From positions 17,727 through 81,726 of the forward strand of contig CAJTOU010000008.1 of the NCBI GenBank assembly GCA_910577835.1: a stretch of DNA of 64,000 nt, in the 5' to 3' direction. Position 1 is the stretch's first letter. Each line of letters starts with the position of its first letter. This stretch comes from an uncultured Lachnospiraceae bacterium. Its GTDB lineage: Bacteria; Bacillota_A; Clostridia; Lachnospirales; Lachnospiraceae. Positions 1-8,723 of this stretch are shown piece after piece. The notes under the pieces were generated by a model. The model was not told where the DNA came from. It ran no database searches and saw only the letters and a list, made by a program, of their open reading frames with translations. The position numbers and the translations under genes are program-made.

Positions 1-273
1 TTTCAGCTCTTCCTGCCGTTTTTGTGCTTCTTCCTGTCTTTTTTGTATCTGATACTGTCTTAACTCGCTGTTTAAGTTCTGTATCTCCTCCTGTACCGCC
101 TGTCTTTCTTTCACCTTCTGCTCGCTGGACATTTCCTTATCACTTGAAATATTTTTCATTTTCTCCTGAAGATTTGAAATCTGCTTGCGAATATCTGTTT
201 CATAGCTGTCCTGTGTTGACTGCTGTACAGGTGTATTTGATTGTGATGATGTGTTTATTCCTGCTACATTCAT
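1..273 (-). CDS. FlxA-like coiled-coil protein, C-terminus cut by window edge
   Basis: Open frame of 91 codons that starts at 273 and runs off the left edge of the window. A strong AAGGAGGA ribosome binding site sits at 281-288, seven bases before the ATG. The peptide starts MNVAGINTSSQSN, followed by a highly charged, Gln/Glu/Lys-rich stretch with heptad character (SNLQEKMKNI, then repeated KRQEE). A short Ser/Gln-rich head followed by a coiled coil resembles the FlxA-like family of small proteins, but the family call rests on overall pattern only. No membrane segment is visible. The rest of the gene is outside the window, so length and function cannot be judged. It faces away from the lipoprotein gene at 527, separated by about 250 bases of A+T-rich DNA with nothing recognisable. 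Confidence 0.6.
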   Translation of the reverse strand, partial: MNVAGINTSSQSNTPVQQSTQDSYETDIRKQISNLQEKMKNISSDKEMSSEQKVKERQAVQEEIQNLNSELRQYQIQKRQEEAQKRQEELK

Positions 274-526
274 ATTCTTTCCTCCTTGATTTTTATTTTG
301 AAATCCATTTCCTTTTGCTTCATAAGAAAGCACTCTGTTTTTACATTCTTATGTATTACTATCTGTCTGAATGTATTTTCTACAATACTTTTTAAATACT
401 TTTCATATAAAATCTGAATGTAATAAATCCATATGTTAATAGTATCACAAATGCCTGAATTTATCTACCCAAATATATGTCTTTTTACTTCCGATTTTTT
501 AATTTTCATTACAATCCGGCACTGTT

Positions 527-1177
527 TTATTCCTTTTCTGCCAGTCCCTCCATACTAATCAGTGCATCCCTGATTGTGCGGTAGCCTCCGTTCACAATGC
601 CATAATTCCCCTCCTCTTCTACTACTTCTATTGTGATTTCTTCCGGTTCATAATAAGTAAGCTCTTTTTGTCTGCCTCTCATACATTCATACAATATTTG
701 ATATCCTGCCCTGTCATATTCCTCATCATTAGGTCTCTTCTCCTGAGCATATTCCCAATCTCTGAGCTTCATACCCACTTCTGTTTTCAAGCCTTCAAAT
801 AACCCTGTTATTTTCTCTACTTCTATGGTGACAATATATTTCCGCTCATTTTTTACCTTTTTTGAACTTTTAACCTGATATCTTGCCTCAGCAAAAACTT
901 CTCTGAATATTTCCCTAAAATTCTCTTTCAATTCCTCTGAGATTTCATCTGCTATCAGAAAATTTGTCCATATATCAATATAATCATTATAAATTTTCGC
1001 TGCTTCCTCTTCTGTGCTTTTTGTCAGCTTCATGTATTCTTCTGCCTCACCTTTTAAAAAAAGGTCCATTGTGGCATCCACATAAGAAATAATATCCGGT
1101 TTCATATCACAGCCTGTGCTGCCTGCTATTAATAATATCAGCAGACACATCAGCACTACCTTTTCTGCCCTCCTCAT
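527..1177 (-). CDS. putative lipoprotein of unknown function
   Basis: A 216-residue protein with an N-terminal secretion signal: basic MRRAEK, a hydrophobic core (residues 7-18) and a Cys at 23 in the context GSTGC, which fits a lipobox although Ser rather than Leu is at -3. The mature part is rich in Glu and Lys, mostly helical in appearance, and mentions no catalytic motif I know. It resembles the small DUF5105/DUF4878-like lipoproteins of Firmicutes in size and charge, but I do not recognise a specific family. AAGGAGA lies just upstream of the ATG. It would be anchored on the outer face of the cytoplasmic membrane. It sits downstream of the HDOD gene and may share its transcript (gap about 85 bases). 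Confidence 0.75.
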   Translation of the reverse strand: MRRAEKVVLMCLLILLIAGSTGCDMKPDIISYVDATMDLFLKGEAEEYMKLTKSTEEEAAKIYNDYIDIWTNFLIADEISEELKENFREIFREVFAEARYQVKSSKKVKNERKYIVTIEVEKITGLFEGLKTEVGMKLRDWEYAQEKRPNDEEYDRAGYQILYECMRGRQKELTYYEPEEITIEVVEEEGNYGIVNGGYRTIRDALISMEGLAEKE

Positions 1178-1262
1178 TTCTTTCTCCTTTCAGAGCTACT
1201 CATTTGTTTTTCTAATAAATACACAATGGGCGGCACCTAAAAGAATACCGCCCCATACCATT

Positions 1263-2483
1263 CTATGTAATTAAATCTCTGTACCAGCCAAGTGACTGCA
1301 TATATGCCTCATATACATCCTGTGTATCAATATGCTGATAACTCAGAATTTTTGCTACCTCCTGCCAGTTCGCATTTTCATAGCAGAGCAGAAATTCATA
1401 TACAGTATCCAGACCTCCATGATGATTTACCAGTGCATCACGAATTTGTGCAGACAGTTTTAATTTTTCCAGCGCCTCTGACATCGGCATTTCAAAAATC
1501 AAATCCACCACCGAAAATAATCCCATTAAAAATAATTCTGATGCCTGCATGGCAAGTCCAAAAAATGGTGCCAGATTTTCGGCAAATTTTGCTCTGAGCA
1601 GCGATAATCTTGTAATTTCATTCGGCTTATTTGAATATAGCTGGTTTGTCACCACTGTATTAATCCAGCGTCTCAATTCCTTCTGTCCAAGTGCTGCCGC
1701 TGCATATTTTATTGATACGATTTCTGAATTACGGGCAAACTTATTTACAAGCTTAAGCAGAGAAATCGCAAGTGCAGTATCTCTTGTAATGATATCTGCT
1801 GCATATTTCAGTTCATAATCATCTTTATTCACCAAATTCAACAGCTCTATATAATTGACCTTTAGTGGTACGACCTTATGCTGCCCCTGCGTAACGGGTA
1901 CTCTGTAAAAAGGTCCTTCATAATAGCGGTATCCTCCCTGCGCCTTGAGCTTTTCAAAGGATTCTCTTGTATCAAGATTTCCTGCGCAAAGCTTAATATG
2001 AGGAAACTGCTTTGTAAAAAATAATCTTCCTCTGGAAATATCCATTTTTTTATAATCAAAAAACATATAATCCATAATCTTTAAGATTTCCTGATACTGC
2101 TGATACTGCCGGATTTCAAGCTTTCTGATTGCAAGCTTATAGCCTTTTCGCTTTATATCCTTCAATCTGTTAATATATATATCCTCAGGCGGAAGTGTAT
2201 TATCTATAAGGAAAACAAGCTGTTCAGGCGGAATACCGCACTCATCTTCAAATTTGGTAAAGATTGACAGCAGATTCAATGTCACAAAGATTTCTTTGGT
2301 CCCTGAAAAAGTATCAACACCCATGGTTTTAATCACGTCTAATCCCTCAATAGCTGTTGTAACTTCATTTTGTCCGGCTGCCTGTCCTTCCTGATTCATC
2401 AGATATTTGTCCTTCTGGGTAAACAGAGAATATGCTTTTACTGTCATATTCTCGTCAAATAATGGTATTAATGTCACCAGCAT
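1263..2483 (-). CDS. EAL-like/HDOD signalling protein (YuxH type)
   Basis: About 406 residues. Residues 1-190 have the fold pattern of an EAL domain (for example FLIDNTLPPEDIYINRL and MDYMFFDYKKMDIS) but no intact EAL catalytic signature, so it is probably not an active c-di-GMP phosphodiesterase. Residues about 195-400 form an HDOD domain with the pattern KYAADIITRDTALAISLL and LGQKELRRWI. This two-domain layout is that of the YuxH/YuxH-like regulators. The start was placed at the ATG at 2483 because the AAGGAGG at 2491-2497 is seven bases from it; the upstream ATG at 2489 almost touches the ribosome binding site. Such proteins are thought to be signal-output scaffolds in the cytoplasm; the partner is unknown. 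Identification of the architecture is firm, function is inferred. Confidence 0.85.
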   Translation of the reverse strand: MLVTLIPLFDENMTVKAYSLFTQKDKYLMNQEGQAAGQNEVTTAIEGLDVIKTMGVDTFSGTKEIFVTLNLLSIFTKFEDECGIPPEQLVFLIDNTLPPEDIYINRLKDIKRKGYKLAIRKLEIRQYQQYQEILKIMDYMFFDYKKMDISRGRLFFTKQFPHIKLCAGNLDTRESFEKLKAQGGYRYYEGPFYRVPVTQGQHKVVPLKVNYIELLNLVNKDDYELKYAADIITRDTALAISLLKLVNKFARNSEIVSIKYAAAALGQKELRRWINTVVTNQLYSNKPNEITRLSLLRAKFAENLAPFFGLAMQASELFLMGLFSVVDLIFEMPMSEALEKLKLSAQIRDALVNHHGGLDTVYEFLLCYENANWQEVAKILSYQHIDTQDVYEAYMQSLGWYRDLIT

Positions 2484-2643
2484 ATGCATCCCTCCTTATG
2501 TAAAATTTTCCTGTGACCAATCCAACTTTATTCATAGTATAACACAAAATTTGGTTCTGTTAAAGTACTAATATTACAGTTTTTGGTCATTATATTAAAA
2601 AATTTTTTGTAAATATCTGGAATTACCGGAAGAAAAAGAAAAA

Positions 2644-2686
2644 GCCAAGTAACACACAGAATCACTTTTTCTATATGCTACCCAGC
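2644..2686 (-). terminator. probable terminator after eno
   Basis: On the minus strand an 11-pair stem with four G-U pairs (2676-2686 with 2644-2654) is followed by a T5CT5 tract. It lies 12 bases after the enolase stop codon and fits an intrinsic terminator, though the loop of 21 bases is long. Confidence 0.45.
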
Positions 2687-2697
2687 TATTTATTATT

Positions 2698-3993
2698 TTA
2701 TCTCTTTACATGAAATGCCTTTATCCCCGGATATACAGCATTTGCACCAAGCTGCTCCTCAATTCTCAGAAGCTGATTGTATTTTGCCACACGCTCACTT
2801 CTGCTTGGCGCTCCAGTTTTAATCTGACAGGTATTTAATGCTACTGCCAAGTCCGCTATGGTTGTGTCCTCCGTCTCACCGGAACGGTGAGATGAAATAG
2901 CAGTATAGCCTGCATTATGAGCCATTTTTATAGCTTCAAGCGTTTCGGAAACGGAACCTATCTGATTCAGTTTAATAAGAATAGAATTTGCACAGCCCTC
3001 TGTAATTCCTCTGCCTAATCGTTCTGTATTGGTAACAAACAAATCATCTCCTACTAACTGTACTTTATCTCCAAGCTCTGCAGTAAGACGCTTCCAGCCT
3101 TCCCAGTCCTCCTCATCCAGAGCATCCTCAATAGAGATAATCGGATATTTTTCTACCAGTCCTTTCCAATGGGCAGTTAATTCCTCAGAAGTAAAGCGGG
3201 TTCCTGCCTTAGGAAGAATATATTCTCCCTTTTTGTCACTTTTCCATTCGGAAGATGCCGCATCCAATGCTATCATAAAATCTCTGCCGGGTTCATAGCC
3301 TGCCTTTGCAACTGCCTCAAGAATATACTGAATCGCTTCCTCATCACTTGCAAGGTCTGGTGCAAAACCACCCTCATCGCCCACCGAAGTAGCAAGACCT
3401 CTGGATTTCAACAGAGAGGCCAGACTGTGAAATACCTCTGCGCACCACCGAAGAGCTTCCTTAAAACAGCATGCACCTACCGGCATAATCATAAATTCCT
3501 GTACATCTACGGTATTCGCTGCATGAGCCCCGCCATTTAAAATATTCATCATTGGCACAGGAAGTCTGTTTCCAGAAATTCCTCCCAGAAAGCGATACAA
3601 AGGAACATCCATCGCAATAGATGCTGCCCTTGCAGAAGCGATGGAAACTGCCAGTATAGCATTTGCACCAAGCTTTGATTTGTCCTTTGTTCCGTCTTCT
3701 TTTATCATGGCTGCATCTACTGCATAAATATCAGAGGCATCTGCTCCTGTCAAAATATGGTTAATCGCAGTATTAATATTGTGAACAGCTTTTTCAACTC
3801 CTTTTCCAAGGTATCTCTTTTTATCACCATCTCTTAATTCAAGCGCCTCAAATTCTCCGGTAGATGCCCCGCTTGGCGCTGTGCCACGGCCTATCGTCCC
3901 GTCTTTTAAATAAACTTCGGCCTCCACTGTGGGATTTCCTCTGGAATCAAGTATTTCTCTTCCTGTTACTTTTTCAATGTCTAAATAATTCAT
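2698..3993 (-). CDS. eno: enolase
   Basis: Phosphopyruvate hydratase, interconverting 2-phosphoglycerate and phosphoenolpyruvate in glycolysis, cytoplasmic. The 431-residue product has the usual family length. Visible motifs are the N-terminal SRGNPTVEAEV, the substrate loop GAPSG.STGE.EA region, the metal-binding DDLFVTN segment and the signature LIKLNQIGSVSET followed by SHRSGETED. The start at 3993 was chosen because GGAGG lies six bases before it and the protein then begins at the conserved position; an upstream in-frame ATG at 4023 would add ten residues and lacks a good site. It is a single gene flanked by the S41 peptidase operon and a terminator. Housekeeping gene, no irregularity seen. 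Confidence 0.98.
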   Translation of the reverse strand: MNYLDIEKVTGREILDSRGNPTVEAEVYLKDGTIGRGTAPSGASTGEFEALELRDGDKKRYLGKGVEKAVHNINTAINHILTGADASDIYAVDAAMIKEDGTKDKSKLGANAILAVSIASARAASIAMDVPLYRFLGGISGNRLPVPMMNILNGGAHAANTVDVQEFMIMPVGACCFKEALRWCAEVFHSLASLLKSRGLATSVGDEGGFAPDLASDEEAIQYILEAVAKAGYEPGRDFMIALDAASSEWKSDKKGEYILPKAGTRFTSEELTAHWKGLVEKYPIISIEDALDEEDWEGWKRLTAELGDKVQLVGDDLFVTNTERLGRGITEGCANSILIKLNQIGSVSETLEAIKMAHNAGYTAISSHRSGETEDTTIADLAVALNTCQIKTGAPSRSERVAKYNQLLRIEEQLGANAVYPGIKAFHVKR

Positions 3994-4096
3994 AGAAAAC
4001 CTCCATTTTACATCGTGCTTCATTGTCTTTCATGAAGGATTTTCCCCAAAAATGAACTGATTTATTCGATAAAACATTGATTTTTTTATTTCTTGC

Positions 4097-5485
4097 CTAT
4101 TCCGTTGTCTGTTCCTTTATATATTCTACCGCTCTATTTAACTGTGTATCATACCCTTCCTTTAAAACTCCCCTTTCATCATATGCTTCTTCCTCTGTTG
4201 GAAGTTCCACTGTCTCATCCGGGTCAATTCCATTACCATCAAAATTTCTTCCCTTTGGAGTAAAATATTCTGCAATCGTCATCTTAATTCCACTGCCATC
4301 ACTTAATGGAATCAGATTTTGCACTACTCCTTTTCCATAGGACTTGGTTCCAAAGATTTTTGCCCTTTCATAATCCTGCAGTGCACCGGTAAATACCTCC
4401 GATGCGCTTGCACTTTTATCATTAATCAATACCGCCATAGGAATCTCCTGATTCACACATTCCTTATCAGATGTATAATTCTGCCTGTTATCATATTTAT
4501 CCTCTACATACATAAGCAGTCCTTCCGGAAGAAGATAATCCAGCATATCTATTACTGCGTCCAAAGCTCCTCCTCCGTTATTTCTCAAGTCAAAAACAAT
4601 GCCTTTTGCGCCATCCTCTATTAATTTGTCAACTGCCTGCGTAAACTGGTCCACAGTAGTCAGCTCAAAACTGCTGATATAGACATATCCGACATTTCCT
4701 TCCTTCATCTCACTGGTCACAGTTGGCACAGCTACCTGCTTTCTCACAATATCTACTTCAAACTCGTTTTCCTCTCTTTTTACTTTAAAAACAGCCGAGC
4801 TTCCCTCTTCACCTTTTACCAGAGACACAGCTTCATCAAGTGTCATTCCTGCCAGAGATGTTCCATCAATGCTGAGAATAATATCTCCCTGCTTTAAGCC
4901 TGCCTGCTCTGCCGGTGAATTTTCATATGGCTGAATGACAATCACTTCTTTATTGTCATTTTGTGAAACTACTGCTCCTATGCCGCAGTAAGAGCCATTT
5001 ACACTCTCCATTCTCTGCGTCATTTCATCTTTTGTATAATAGGCGGCATACTTGTCTTTCAGTCCGCTCATATAAGCTCTGTATATTTGGTCTGCTATTA
5101 CATTCATATCCACCTTGTCTGTGTAATAATAGTATTGATTTACCAGCTCTTCCAATGAGCTGAGCTTACTCTCAATATCATCAATGGTTGCCTGTGAACC
5201 GGAAGTATCTATTACCTTATATGGCTGATTTGATTTCTTTTTTACGATTGTATTGACAGAAACCATCATAACAAGAGCCAGAAATGCACAAATCAGAAAG
5301 CCTGTCATAAGTCCTCTCCAATAGGCTGGTCTGGTTAATTCTTTTTCTTTTCTATGTTCCTCCTCCAGTTCAGCCACAATCTGTTCCATTCTCTCCCTTG
5401 GTGTAAGCTCTCTTTCTATCTTTTCCTGCTCATCTGTTTCCTTTTTATTTACTTCTCTCTCATTCATTTCCTTATTACCATCCAT
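4097..5485 (-). CDS. S41 family C-terminal processing peptidase
   Basis: A 462-residue membrane-anchored serine protease of the CtpA/CtpB type. Residues 1-55 are cytoplasmic and highly charged, a single membrane segment spans about 58-80, a PDZ domain covers about 165-245 (with the GIGAVV and GLKQGDIILSIDG motifs), and the S41 core follows. The catalytic Ser lies in KSASASE (about 357-363) and the Lys in GTKSYGKG (about 381). The start at 5485 is chosen because AGGAGA precedes it; a longer frame to 5578 has no site. It is the last gene of the ftsE-ftsX-M23-S41 run. In other bacteria Ctp proteases process or degrade peptidoglycan hydrolases and signalling proteins, so control of the neighbouring M23 enzyme is plausible but inferred. 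Confidence 0.95.
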   Translation of the reverse strand: MDGNKEMNEREVNKKETDEQEKIERELTPRERMEQIVAELEEEHRKEKELTRPAYWRGLMTGFLICAFLALVMMVSVNTIVKKKSNQPYKVIDTSGSQATIDDIESKLSSLEELVNQYYYYTDKVDMNVIADQIYRAYMSGLKDKYAAYYTKDEMTQRMESVNGSYCGIGAVVSQNDNKEVIVIQPYENSPAEQAGLKQGDIILSIDGTSLAGMTLDEAVSLVKGEEGSSAVFKVKREENEFEVDIVRKQVAVPTVTSEMKEGNVGYVYISSFELTTVDQFTQAVDKLIEDGAKGIVFDLRNNGGGALDAVIDMLDYLLPEGLLMYVEDKYDNRQNYTSDKECVNQEIPMAVLINDKSASASEVFTGALQDYERAKIFGTKSYGKGVVQNLIPLSDGSGIKMTIAEYFTPKGRNFDGNGIDPDETVELPTEEEAYDERGVLKEGYDTQLNRAVEYIKEQTTE

Positions 5486-5649
5486 ATAAATATCTCCTAA
5501 CCATTCAAATATGGATAAAACTCTTTTGAATTTTATCCATATCCAAAACTTTATTATATTTTTAATTTTACACTGCAACCCTGTTATTTATTCTATTTTC
5601 TTTTTTACAAAATACAGTTCCTGTGAAAGAAAATATACTATGTAGAATT

Positions 5650-6978
5650 TTACGGTGACACATAATTTAAAGGATTTACATAATTACCGTCGACACGTAT
5701 GCTCAAATGTAAATGTGGGCCAGTAGACCTTCCTGTACTTCCCACCAGTCCGATAATCTGGCCTGTTGTTACATAATCGCCTTCTTTTACTAGTCTTGAA
5801 GACATATGCATATATACAGAATATGTTCCATTTCCGTGGTCTATTCCTATCCAGTTTCCCGCGGATGAACTCAGATAAGACCATGCAACCTGTCCGCCTG
5901 ATACTGCCATAATTGGAGTTCCGGTAGGAGCCGGAATATCTATGCCATTATGAAATTCTGTTGAACTTCCTCCAAACGGGTCATTACGCATACTAAAATA
6001 GGATGAAATATAAGAACGTCCCGACAAAGGCCAGATAAACTTTCCCGAATTTGATGACGGATTCTGTGTATTGTTCTGTGGCGCCTTCGTTGTTGGCTGC
6101 TCAGTCTGATTATTCTTTTCGGAATTTTCAGCCGCTTTTCTTGAAGCCTCCTCGGCTGCCTTTCTTGAAGCTTCCTCAGCCGCTTTCCTCGAAGCCTCTT
6201 CGGCCGCTTTCCTTGAAGCTTCCTCAGCCTTTCTTCTTGCCTCTATGGACTCCATTTCTGAAATCAGTTCCTGTTGTGCCTCTATATCCTCGTCCAGATT
6301 TTTAATCTGGTTCTCCGCTTCGGAAATGGATGCATTGACAGATTCAATTTCCGCGTTTTTTGCCGCCATCAGCGTTTCTGTCGCAGCACGTTCTGCCTCT
6401 GCTTCTGTCTGCAATGTTTCAAGGTCTGCAAGCTGCCTGTCAAGGCTTGCCTTTGCTGCTTCGATTTCATTCTTTTTCGCCTGCATTTCATCTAGCATAT
6501 TTCTGTCATAGGAAGTAATCTCACTGATATATTCTGCCCGATTCAGAAAATCTCCTATACTCTGTGAATCCAGAATCATTGACACATAATTTGCGTTTCC
6601 GTTTTCATACATATATTGTATGCGAAGCTTCATTGCCTCATACTGTTCTGCAATATCTACCTCTGCCTTTTCAATCTGTTTCTGTGTTGCATCTATTTCT
6701 TCATTTTTTGTATCTATCTCGATTTGCAGCTTGTAAATTTTATCTGCAATCTCTGATACCTTGGCGTCCAAGTCTGCCAGATACTTCTCACTGTTTTGCT
6801 TTTCAGCTTCCAATTTGGATAAAATATCTTCCACATTGGTTCTCTGATTTTTCAAATTATTCAGACTTTCCTTCTCACTGCTTACATCACCGTAGGTCAC
6901 AATCTGCGCCGCAGCCGCCAGTCCTAAAAATGTGGTTACTGCCGCTGCAAAAATATAATTTTTTACCTTCTTATGCAT
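5650..6978 (-). CDS. coiled-coil M23 peptidoglycan endopeptidase (EnvC/PcsB-like)
   Basis: About 442 residues with an N-terminal signal segment, a long coiled coil (roughly 25-245), a low-complexity linker made of four eight-residue KAAEEASR-like repeats followed by a Thr/Asn/Gln-rich stretch, and a C-terminal LytM/M23 domain. The zinc ligands are seen as HNGIDIP and the HLH of TGPHLHLS, so the peptidase looks active. The start at 6978 (MHKKVKNY) has GGAGAG five bases upstream. The gene follows ftsX by 72 bases. In Streptococcus and E. coli the FtsEX complex activates a coiled-coil hydrolase (PcsB, or EnvC as adaptor), and this gene has the same architecture and place, so it is probably the FtsEX-controlled septal hydrolase. 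That role is inference from context. Confidence 0.93.
   Translation of the reverse strand: MHKKVKNYIFAAAVTTFLGLAAAAQIVTYGDVSSEKESLNNLKNQRTNVEDILSKLEAEKQNSEKYLADLDAKVSEIADKIYKLQIEIDTKNEEIDATQKQIEKAEVDIAEQYEAMKLRIQYMYENGNANYVSMILDSQSIGDFLNRAEYISEITSYDRNMLDEMQAKKNEIEAAKASLDRQLADLETLQTEAEAERAATETLMAAKNAEIESVNASISEAENQIKNLDEDIEAQQELISEMESIEARRKAEEASRKAAEEASRKAAEEASRKAAEEASRKAAENSEKNNQTEQPTTKAPQNNTQNPSSNSGKFIWPLSGRSYISSYFSMRNDPFGGSSTEFHNGIDIPAPTGTPIMAVSGGQVAWSYLSSSAGNWIGIDHGNGTYSVYMHMSSRLVKEGDYVTTGQIIGLVGSTGRSTGPHLHLSIRVDGNYVNPLNYVSP
6131..6234 (-). repeat. 24-bp in-frame tandem repeats in the M23 linker
   Basis: Four near-identical 24-bp units encode Ala/Glu-rich KAAEEASR repeats between the coiled coil and the peptidase domain. 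Copies differ at silent positions. Such units may vary in number between strains and change the reach of the catalytic domain. Confidence 0.85.
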
Positions 6979-7050
6979 TTTTACTCTCCAACCTTTCCTT
7001 CTTATGCAGTCAATATTTGCCATGCAATCAGCCAAAAACTGATTGTATTT

Positions 7051-7965
7051 CTACACATTTAAATGCTTTCTGATTGTAATCATACTTCCAACAAGTCCAA
7101 TGCCTGCCCCTACAAGCAATGACAGCGGAGCGAGTATATGAAATACATCCCTTGCTCCAAGAAATACCGTAAAAGAAGAAAGCTGCTGAAACTGCGCCAG
7201 TATATAGACTACAATCCTGTTATACAATACAAATAAAACAATTATCGGTATAATAGCTCCGATTAATCCAATCAGCAGCCCTTCTACCATAAACGGCGCT
7301 CTGACAAAAAGATCCGAAGCTCCCATCAGCTTCATAATACCTATCTCCTCCCTTCTTACCGTAATACCCATTGTAATGGTATTACTAATCAAAAATACCG
7401 CCACTGCCAGCAGAATCACAATTAAAGCTACTGATACATATCCTACCAGTTTTCCAAACTGACTGATTGTAGAGGCTGTATTTTCGGAAGAATTTACCTG
7501 TCGGATTCCTTCCTCCTTCATGCTGTTCAGATAGGATACCAGCACATCCTGCATGGAAATGTCATTTAGAAAAATCTCAAAGGATGCTGAATTTGCCAGC
7601 GGGTTATCCTCCCGAAAGCCTTCCGCAAGATTGATATGTTCTCCAAAATAAATAATCTTAAATTCTTCCCATGCTTCTTCCGCCGATTTATATTCCACAT
7701 CCTTTACCTCAGCACGTGCAGTAATTTTATCCCTCAGGACATTTATCTCCTCCTCACTGATTCCATGCTTGAAAAATACGGTAATGCTGATTTTCTGCTC
7801 CGCCTCGCCAATCATATTGTTTACATTGATAAATACAGAATAGAACAGGCCTATCAGAAAAATACAGATTGCTATTGTCGCAATCGATGCAAGCGAAAAC
7901 AATTTATTCCGTTTTATATTTATAACGCCCTGTTTCAGACTGTATATCCATGTTCTAATCTTCAT
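7051..7965 (-). CDS. ftsX: cell-division protein FtsX
   Basis: A 304-residue membrane protein with the typical FtsX layout: one membrane segment near residues 20-45, an extracytoplasmic domain of about 125 residues (ECD1), then three more segments at about 170-195, 225-250 and 270-295. The conserved ALIVILLAVAVFLISNTI and RREEIGIMKLMGAS motifs are present. It is the transmembrane partner of FtsE and passes ATP-dependent conformational change to a periplasm-side or wall-side hydrolase. The gene overlaps ftsE by 11 bases, which implies translational coupling, and precedes the coiled-coil M23 gene. Confident family assignment. Confidence 0.95.
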   Translation of the reverse strand: MKIRTWIYSLKQGVINIKRNKLFSLASIATIAICIFLIGLFYSVFINVNNMIGEAEQKISITVFFKHGISEEEINVLRDKITARAEVKDVEYKSAEEAWEEFKIIYFGEHINLAEGFREDNPLANSASFEIFLNDISMQDVLVSYLNSMKEEGIRQVNSSENTASTISQFGKLVGYVSVALIVILLAVAVFLISNTITMGITVRREEIGIMKLMGASDLFVRAPFMVEGLLIGLIGAIIPIIVLFVLYNRIVVYILAQFQQLSSFTVFLGARDVFHILAPLSLLVGAGIGLVGSMITIRKHLNV

Positions 7966-8641
7966 AAATATATCCCCCTGTTTTTTCGTCGCTGACTATC
8001 ACACCCTTATGAATTGTCACCACTCTTTTCTGCATTGCATCTACGATTTCACTGTTATGCGTAACCACAATCACTGTTGTTCCTCTGCTGTTAATTTCAT
8101 CCAAAAGCTTCATGATTTCCCATGAATTTTTTGGGTCGAGATTTCCTGTGGGCTCGTCTGCCAGAAGAATCGGAGGATTGTTTACTAACGCTCTTGCAAG
8201 CGCCACTCTCTGCTGTTCTCCACCTGACAGCTCCTTTGGAAAAGATTTATACTTTTCCGCAAGACCCACCATTGAAAGCATGGCTGGAACCCTTCTTCGA
8301 ATTGTTCTGTTTGTCACTTCCACCACACGCTGCGCAAACGCTACATTATCATAGACATTTCTGTCCATTAAAAGACGGAAATCCTGAAATACCACACCGA
8401 TATCTCTGCGCAGCAGATGAATTTTTCTATGCTTTATTTTTCTTAAATCCTTACCGTTTATTATGATTCTTCCTGCTGTGGGCTCCAGCTCCTTCAGCAA
8501 TAACTTTATAAGTGTAGACTTACCGGCTCCCGAATTACCCACAACAAATACAAATTCTCCCTTTTCAATATGAAGATTTATATCGTTGACCGCCGGGGCT
8601 CCCGCTGAATATGTCTTGCTGACATTTTCCAAGTCAATCAT
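7955..8641 (-). CDS. ftsE: cell-division ATP-binding protein FtsE
   Basis: A 228-residue ABC ATPase. The Walker A is GNSGAGKST, the signature is LSGGEQQRVALARA, the Walker B is ILLADEPTGNLD and the switch His lies in VVTHNSE. The protein starts MIDLENVSKTY, the usual FtsE opening, with GAGG five bases upstream. It pairs with FtsX on the inner face of the membrane. It is the first gene of the four-gene envelope operon that ends with the S41 peptidase; a candidate promoter lies just upstream, overlapping the end of the CdaR-type gene. Confidence 0.96.
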   Translation of the reverse strand: MIDLENVSKTYSAGAPAVNDINLHIEKGEFVFVVGNSGAGKSTLIKLLLKELEPTAGRIIINGKDLRKIKHRKIHLLRRDIGVVFQDFRLLMDRNVYDNVAFAQRVVEVTNRTIRRRVPAMLSMVGLAEKYKSFPKELSGGEQQRVALARALVNNPPILLADEPTGNLDPKNSWEIMKLLDEINSRGTTVIVVTHNSEIVDAMQKRVVTIHKGVIVSDEKTGGYIYED

Positions 8642-8694
8642 TTTAACCTCACAATCTGCGCTGTTACGCTTCCTTTATCTATTTGTTCTTCTAT

Positions 8695-8723
8695 ATTATG
8701 ATATAATTTTCTTTAATAATCAA
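8695..8723 (-). promoter_or_regulatory. candidate sigma-A promoter of ftsE operon
   Basis: Minus-strand TTGATT (8718-8723) and CATAAT (8695-8700) are separated by 17 bases, about 55 bases before the ftsE start. The -35 box overlaps the last codons of the CdaR-type gene. Found by eye only. Confidence 0.4.

Noticed and set aside
6131..6234. Regular 24-bp repeats considered as a CRISPR-like array
   Set aside because: The units are contiguous without spacers and in frame with the M23 protein; they are coding repeats. No CRISPR array was seen anywhere in the window.
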